Positions 59,712 through 64,000 of a stretch of 64,000 nucleotides of DNA are shown here, one piece after another (the first letter of the stretch is position 1; each line of letters begins with the position of its first letter). This DNA comes from Bacillus sp. RO3 (lineage in GTDB: Bacteria > Bacillota > Bacilli > Bacillales > Bacillaceae_B), in assembly GCF_012911895.1 (NCBI RefSeq), contig NZ_JAAXCV010000019.1, positions 143,244-207,243 on the forward strand. The letters run 5' to 3'. The position numbers and the translations under genes are program-made. The notes beneath the pieces were generated by a model that did no database searches, was not told where the DNA came from, and saw nothing but the letters and a program-made list of their open reading frames with translations.

Positions 59712-61349
59712 TCAGTTCTTTCCCAAATCATTTATTGCTTTCGTCAGCTCCTTAAACCTCCGATCCAATTCTCCGTATCCCTCATCCCCCGGCACCATGA
59801 AACTCAATCTCCCCAACACTTCCTGCCTCTCCGTCTCAAGTTTCATTCTCAATTCCTTTACGTCATCTCTTGGTGCATCTTGCTCGCTCAGCTGTTTCTT
59901 AACCCTCCCGTCCTCTATCACCAGCTTGGCACTTGTCGTCTTTTCAAGGAAATACCGGTCATGGGACACCACGATCAAGGTTCCTTGATACTGAGCGAGG
60001 GTCTCCTCCAGCTGTTCACGTGAAGGCAGATCAAGATGATTTGTCGGTTCATCGAGGATCAGGACATCACGCTCTTCTAACATATACTTCATCAGCTTGC
60101 ACTTCACCCGCTCACCCATGCTCAGATTCCGGATTGGCTCCTGCCAGTGGGATGCCTGGAATCCAAGGTGCTTCATGAGGGTTTGAACCTTTCCTCTTTC
60201 CTCGAAGGTTTCCCTGTGAAAAAGTTCTCCCGGTGTCTTCTCAAGGGGGAGGTCGAACACTTCCTGGGTCAAATAGCCAATTTGGGCGGATGGGGACATC
60301 CACACGATGCCATTTGTTTTTTCAAGTCCCATGATAATCTTTAACAATGTCGTTTTCCCACTGCCATTAGGTCCCATGATCGCTATCTTTTCTCCGTGCT
60401 GGATGGTGAAATTGACGTTACTGAAAAGCTTCCTTCCGTCAAAGGACTTCCCGACATCCTTCAATTCCAGGAATCGTTTTCCTTTCCTGTTGGAGCTATG
60501 AAAGGAGAACCGAACGGAATGCTCTTCCGCTACAGCCTCCACTTTCGCCTTTTCAAGCTCCTTTTCCAGGCACTTCTGCTTCGATTTCACCTGGCTGTCC
60601 ATGCGCTTCGCCTTCACCCTGTAATATTCTTTATATCCGTCCTGTTTTGTGGACTGTGCGTGGGCCTTTTGTGACCAGGATGTCAGCTCCTTCATCTGGT
60701 TCTCGATCCGTTCCACCAGCTTCTGCTGCTTCTCATATTCCCTCTGCTGCGTCAGGCGTTTCTGTTTCCTGGCCTCCATATAGCTCGAATAATTCCCCCT
60801 GTGCTCGGTCAGCCCCCCATTTTCCATAGACCAGATTTTCGTCACAACCTCATCTAAAAAATGCCGGTCATGGGACACAAGAATGACTGCTCCTTTGTAA
60901 TCGGCGATTTGTTCCGTAAGGAGTTCCATGCTTTCTTGATCCAGATGATTCGTCGGCTCATCAAGGAGGAGAAGGTCCCGGTTCCGGGCAAATCCATTCG
61001 CAAGTCGCGCTTTCAACTTCTCCCCTCCGCTCATTCTGGAAAAATCAACGGCCGGCACCTGCCACTTCTCCAGAAGCTTCACCTCAGCAGGGTTCATGGC
61101 ATCCTTAATGTGATGTTCCGCCTCCTGCTCTACCATCATCATGCTTAAGCCGTGCTGAAGCCATGTAATCTGTCCATCCATCGGAGTGATATCCCCATGA
61201 ATCATATGCAGCAGAGTGGACTTTCCCGCTCCATTCCTGCCGATGATCCCGATCACATCCCCTTCCTGTACAGTCGCATTCACCTCCTGAAACAGCTTCT
61301 CCTCCACGGTCTCATATTGAATATTGTTCAACTTCATCATTTCTCTCAT
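59712..61349 (-). CDS. vmlR: VmlR-type ABC-F ribosome protection protein
   Basis: 545 residues, two ABC domains without membrane part. First: Walker A GRNGAGKST, signature MSGGEKLKARLA, Walker B LLLLDEPTNHLD. Second: GPNGSGKTT, LSMGERVKCKLM, LILDEPTNHLD. The linker (SYMEARKQKRLTQQREYEKQ, AHAQSTKQDGYKEYYRVKAK) holds the antibiotic-resistance domain, and the sequence closely follows B. subtilis VmlR, which removes lincosamide, streptogramin A and pleuromutilin drugs from the ribosome. A leader with terminator and competing hairpins precedes it. AGAGGGG before the ATG. Confidence 0.93.
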   Translation of the reverse strand: MREMMKLNNIQYETVEEKLFQEVNATVQEGDVIGIIGRNGAGKSTLLHMIHGDITPMDGQITWLQHGLSMMMVEQEAEHHIKDAMNPAEVKLLEKWQVPAVDFSRMSGGEKLKARLANGFARNRDLLLLDEPTNHLDQESMELLTEQIADYKGAVILVSHDRHFLDEVVTKIWSMENGGLTEHRGNYSSYMEARKQKRLTQQREYEKQQKLVERIENQMKELTSWSQKAHAQSTKQDGYKEYYRVKAKRMDSQVKSKQKCLEKELEKAKVEAVAEEHSVRFSFHSSNRKGKRFLELKDVGKSFDGRKLFSNVNFTIQHGEKIAIMGPNGSGKTTLLKIIMGLEKTNGIVWMSPSAQIGYLTQEVFDLPLEKTPGELFHRETFEERGKVQTLMKHLGFQASHWQEPIRNLSMGERVKCKLMKYMLEERDVLILDEPTNHLDLPSREQLEETLAQYQGTLIVVSHDRYFLEKTTSAKLVIEDGRVKKQLSEQDAPRDDVKELRMKLETERQEVLGRLSFMVPGDEGYGELDRRFKELTKAINDLGKN

Positions 61350-61582
61350 ACACGTTTCCCCTCTCTAAGACGGGAGGACAAAAAAATCCTCCCAGATTCT
61401 CTGGAAGGATTAGCCGTACCGGTACTGTACTCAAACAAAGCTATCCTCATCGATAGCTTGATTTACTTCTTAAAAATGGGCAGACTAATCCTATTTTGCT
61501 TGATTTGAAATATGGAATTTCAAATGTTCGGAAAATAAGATTAGTGCTTCATCGTCCACCCATCACTCCTGTCATTAGTAGT
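61350..61582 (-). promoter_or_regulatory. vmlR attenuator leader
   Basis: Four RNA segments on the minus strand. Segment 1 (61532-61545) ACUAAUCUUAUUUU pairs with segment 2 (61484-61497) AAAAUAGGAUUAGU, one G-U. Part of segment 2, GGAUUAG, can instead pair with CUAAUCC (61407-61413, segment 3), whose 3' end is the 5' arm of the terminator at 61380-61411. So pairing 1:2 allows termination and pairing 2:3 prevents it. Mini-frames ATG AAG CAC TAA (61552-61541) and ATG GGT GGA CGA TGA (61563-61549) end at or next to segment 1, so a stalled ribosome there would block 1:2. Confidence 0.75.
61380..61411 (-). terminator. attenuator terminator in the vmlR leader
   Basis: Minus strand AATCCTTCCAGA-GAA-TCTGGGAGGATT followed by TTTTT, 31 bp before the vmlR ATG. 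It would stop most transcripts before the gene unless the antiterminator forms. Confidence 0.85.
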
Positions 61583-61588
61583 GACTTC

Positions 61589-61597
61589 ACTATACCA
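61589..61597 (-). promoter_or_regulatory. extended -10 promoter of vmlR
   Basis: Minus strand TGGTATAGT: TGN before a TATAGT -10; the -35 17 bp upstream (TTTTCC) is weak. Transcription would start near 61582. Confidence 0.6.
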
Positions 61598-61723
61598 TGA
61601 TTTACCACAAAGGAAAAGTCCAATTATTGTCTCCGGTGATTCCCGATTAAAAAGTATTAGATACCCGTTCAGTGGGATGATAAACAGTACAAGATAAAAG
61701 TTTGCAGGAAAGGAGCGTTTCAC

Positions 61724-62497
61724 GTGGAATCAATCTGGTTGGAATACGGATGGACATTATTGATCCTTATCGGGCTTGAAGGGTTATTATCGGCAGATAA
61801 CGCACTGGTTCTCGCGGTCATTGCGAAGCACCTTCCCGAAGAAGAAAAGAAAAGAGCCATTAAATACGGGATCTTCCTTGCCTTCGCCTTCCGTTTTGGT
61901 GCCTTGTTTGTGATCTCGTTCATCGCTAACGTCTGGCAGATACAGGCAGTTGGAGCAGCCTATCTGCTTTACCTGGGATTGAAACATGTCATCAAAGCAC
62001 GGTTCGGGAAGGAAAATGAAAATATTAGAGAAGAAACAGAAGAAGAAGCGGCAGGAAAAGGCTTTTGGCCGACTGTCGGTAAAATTGCTCTTGCTGACCT
62101 TGCCTTCGCCATTGATTCGATCCTCGCTGCCGTGGCCCTGGCCCTCGGTCTTCCCGATTCCCCACTGGGAGATTTCGGCGGGATGGACGGAGGGAAATTC
62201 ATTGTCGTCGTCCTTGGGGGGATTGCAGGTCTGATCCTGATCAAATATGCAGCAACCTGGTTTGTCCAGCTGCTTGAAAAGCGTCCGGCATTGGAAACAA
62301 CCGCCTATGCCATCGTTGCCTGGGTCGGTGTGAAGCTTGCAGTCATTACCCTTGCTCATGAGGACATTCATATCCTAGATCACGATTTCCCCCACAGCAC
62401 CCTTTGGACCCTAACCTTTTACGGAGTCCTAGTGGCGATTGCCTTGTTCGGGTGGTTCGCACCTGGGAACAAAGCATCCCAACAGAGCGAGGGGTAA
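61724..62497 (+). CDS. TerC-family integral membrane protein
   Basis: 257 residues, seven to eight membrane helices. LEGLLSADNALVLAVIAKHL and ALADLAFAIDSILAAVALAL carry the paired acidic motifs (SADN, AxDS) that bind Mn in the TerC family. B. subtilis YceF/YkoY export Mn to secreted proteins (MeeF/MeeY). Start is GTG at 61724 after AAAGGAG. I looked for a yybP-ykoY riboswitch upstream and do not see one. Confidence 0.92.
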   Translation: MESIWLEYGWTLLILIGLEGLLSADNALVLAVIAKHLPEEEKKRAIKYGIFLAFAFRFGALFVISFIANVWQIQAVGAAYLLYLGLKHVIKARFGKENENIREETEEEAAGKGFWPTVGKIALADLAFAIDSILAAVALALGLPDSPLGDFGGMDGGKFIVVVLGGIAGLILIKYAATWFVQLLEKRPALETTAYAIVAWVGVKLAVITLAHEDIHILDHDFPHSTLWTLTFYGVLVAIALFGWFAPGNKASQQSEG

Positions 62498-62509
62498 TAG
62501 TGAGAAGAG

Positions 62510-62537
62510 AAATGCCCTGTGGATCCACAGGGCATTT
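62510..62537. terminator. bidirectional terminator
   Basis: AAATGCCCTGTGG and CCACAGGGCATTT, a 13-bp perfect stem over 2 nt, between TerC and the convergent flavin oxidoreductase. Confidence 0.85.
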
Positions 62538-62556
62538 CGATTTGCAGTCTGATTCC

Positions 62557-63678
62557 TTACACTCCAGGGAACCAGCCAGGTGTATTCACAATAGCATTCC
62601 ATAACGGATCGGGAACGACCAATTCTTCCTGCTTCCCTTTATCGATCTCCGTCACGATTTCATTTTCTCTTCCTTCTTCAATCTTCTTCAGCCAATCTGG
62701 ATCAATGATCAGTTCACGCCCAAGGGCCAACAGGGGAACCCCTGTCTCGAATGCCTTATGTGCATCTTCGGCAGAATAGATCGAACCTACTCCAATGAGG
62801 GGTGTGCGGTCACCGATGGTTTCGAGGAGATAATCCATTCTTGTTTTCTCCACATCTTCCACGCCTCTTCTTGGCTTCGAGAAGAAGTCGAACAGGGAGA
62901 CATGAAGATAATCAAGTTCCTTGTCAGATAGCGCATCCACAAGGGTAAGGGTATCCCCCATGGTGAAGCCATTTTCCTCAGGCTCCTCAGGGGAAAAACG
63001 GTATCCCACAAGGAACGATGGATCAGCATGCTCATCGACCACACTCTTCACCTTATCTACGATGGCAAGTGGAAAGGCCATCCGTTTCTCAAGACTGCCG
63101 CCAAATCGGTCTTCTCGCTGATTTGTCATAGGAGAGAAAAATTGGTGGATCAGATAACCGTTCGCTCCGTGGATCTCGACTCCGTCATAGCCTGCTTCAA
63201 TGGCACGGCGGGTCGTCTCACCGAAAGCCTCGATGATTTCCTCAGCCTCCGCTTCCGATAATGCTCTCGCCTTCTTCTCTCCGCTTTCTCCCAACACGTC
63301 ACTGGCACTCACCACATCTCCGCCGGGAACCAGGTCAGGCGGGCACTGAACCCCTCCATGGAAGATTTGGAGAACTGCCTTCGCTCCCTGATCCTTAATG
63401 CCCTTCGCCAAACGTGCAAGACTCGGGATCATCTCATCGGAATCCCCTCCGAACTCACCAGGGAATCCTTTTCCATCAGGCGTCACATATGTGCACGCTG
63501 TAATTACCATGCTGACATCCTTTGAACGGCGGGCATAATAACTCACCTCTGCATCCGTTACGTTTCCTTCCTCATCAGAAGAAAAGTTCGTCATCGGGGC
63601 CATGATGATACGGTTTTTCAGTTCTACTCCGTTTTTGAATGTATACGGGGATAATAACCCTTTATTTTTAATATTCAT
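62557..63678 (-). CDS. old yellow enzyme-type NAD(P)H-dependent flavin oxidoreductase
   Basis: 373 residues, FMN-dependent TIM barrel. NRIIMAPMTNFSSDEEGNVT at the start, LQIFHGGVQC, GVEIHGANGYLIHQFFSPMT, NQREDRFGGSLEKR and ALGRELIIDPDW are OYE signatures. It reduces activated C=C bonds or nitro groups. The group with this sequence is close to YqiG. GAGGAGGA before the ATG at 63678. Confidence 0.93.
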   Translation of the reverse strand: MNIKNKGLLSPYTFKNGVELKNRIIMAPMTNFSSDEEGNVTDAEVSYYARRSKDVSMVITACTYVTPDGKGFPGEFGGDSDEMIPSLARLAKGIKDQGAKAVLQIFHGGVQCPPDLVPGGDVVSASDVLGESGEKKARALSEAEAEEIIEAFGETTRRAIEAGYDGVEIHGANGYLIHQFFSPMTNQREDRFGGSLEKRMAFPLAIVDKVKSVVDEHADPSFLVGYRFSPEEPEENGFTMGDTLTLVDALSDKELDYLHVSLFDFFSKPRRGVEDVEKTRMDYLLETIGDRTPLIGVGSIYSAEDAHKAFETGVPLLALGRELIIDPDWLKKIEEGRENEIVTEIDKGKQEELVVPDPLWNAIVNTPGWFPGV

Positions 63679-64000
63679 CGAATTCCTCCTCGTTGTTATT
63701 CAAAGGAATCATACTAAAAGAAAAGTTGGTTTGACTATCAATCTGCTTAGGAAATGTTCCTTCTGTTCATTACCTTCTGCCTTTGATAAAAAAGCTTGTC
63801 TCTTTTGGCTGGAGGGAGGATGCAGTATGGGGCTGGATTGGGTGGGATTGTGGGAATTGATCCGGTACGAAAGATAATCCGGTCCAACCCCATAAGTTTG
63901 GACACGTTCTTCAAACTTCTCAAGTATGCTTAGTTTTTCATTTTACTACCGCGCTTTCGCTTGCTCACCTCCAATTCTTTAAACTGGTTCCCAGTTCAAA
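63679..64000. other. gene-free end of window
   Basis: No gene can be supported. At 63845-63885 GGATTG/AATTGATCCGG and GATAATCCGG recur and resemble the 20-bp repeat family, but spacing is 17 bp. At the very end an open minus-strand frame of 11 codons (FELGTSLKNWR) runs off the edge; it may be the tail of a gene outside. Confidence 0.5.

Noticed and set aside
61600..61723. yybP-ykoY Mn riboswitch before the TerC gene
   Set aside because: I looked for the conserved loops and do not find them; the gap to the vmlR promoter is too short.
63935..64000. Insertion sequence end at the window edge
   Set aside because: A short open frame and the phrase GGTTGGACC looked IS-like, but there is no terminal repeat or transposase motif in view.

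Overview
The window reads as chromosomal DNA of an aerobic, motile, spore-former-type Gram-positive bacterium of the family Bacillaceae. The evidence is strong AGGAGG-type ribosome sites, many TTG and GTG starts, a VmlR-type ABC-F gene, YcnK-, YunD-, YwaF- and PspC-type proteins, a KinB-like kinase and a GsiB-like KGG stress protein. A marine Rossellomorea/Bacillus-like species is my guess, by inference only. There are no rRNA or tRNA genes, no prophage, no CRISPR array and no intact insertion sequence. Most of the window is ordinary core and semi-core chromosome, so the interesting signals are mostly regulatory and repeat-level.

Layout. 1-5.5 kb: an acyl-CoA catabolic cluster (acyl-CoA dehydrogenase, acyl-CoA ligase, 3-hydroxyacyl-CoA-type SDR) around a CBS-PAS-AAA+-Fis activator, with two sigma-54 promoters and matching 17-bp upstream sites. 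5.8-7.2 kb: ECF sigma factor and zinc-finger anti-sigma factor. 7.3-13.4 kb: KinB-like kinase, CoA-disulfide reductase with rhodanese domain (Rex-like site), GNAT, Dph6-like ligase, KGG stress protein. 14-20.8 kb: CPBP protease, HAD phosphatase, PspC-membrane-HIT run, 5'-nucleotidase-like enzyme, quinone reductase divergent from a TetR gene. 20.8-29 kb: signal peptidase I with small membrane genes, DUF3231, NIPSNAP, lipoproteins, P-loop kinase, TetR/MFS pair, DUF2332.

29.1-33.5 kb: a redox block (OsmC, Met-rich membrane protein, thioredoxin-like, GltS-like membrane protein, soluble MCP module, glutaredoxin) ending in a Crp/Fnr-family regulator. Three copies of a TGTAAT-N4-ATTACA-type box lie in it, suggesting one local regulon. 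35-38.6 kb: YkvA, YnfA, then lactate permease and L-lactate dehydrogenase behind Rex boxes. 39-48 kb: membrane proteins, SDR divergent from a WYL regulator, VOC protein, and a YcnK-like (DeoR + NosL) regulator leading a PepSY/FixH-type operon that I read as copper- or metal-related. 48-56.7 kb: TetR/MFS, DegV, a leaderless ArsR-SRPBCC-SRPBCC operon, a FadR-type GntR regulator with a fatty acid hydroxylase, and an ABC-2 exporter. 56.8-63.7 kb: a SigD-type MCP gene, a small membrane gene with a decayed tandem copy, vmlR with a readable attenuator leader, TerC and an old yellow enzyme.

Dispersed elements. A 14-bp sequence, GAGGGACGGACCTT, occurs twelve times, mostly within a few bases of stop codons, twice as an inverted pair. 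Two arrays of 20-bp units share an AATCC core. Four genes share an almost identical promoter with a conserved block around the -10. Two copies of a Bacillaceae-type MITE-like element are present. No new enzyme system is certain; the best leads are the sigma-54 acyl-CoA regulon, the Crp redox regulon, the vmlR leader and the stop-codon-associated repeat.
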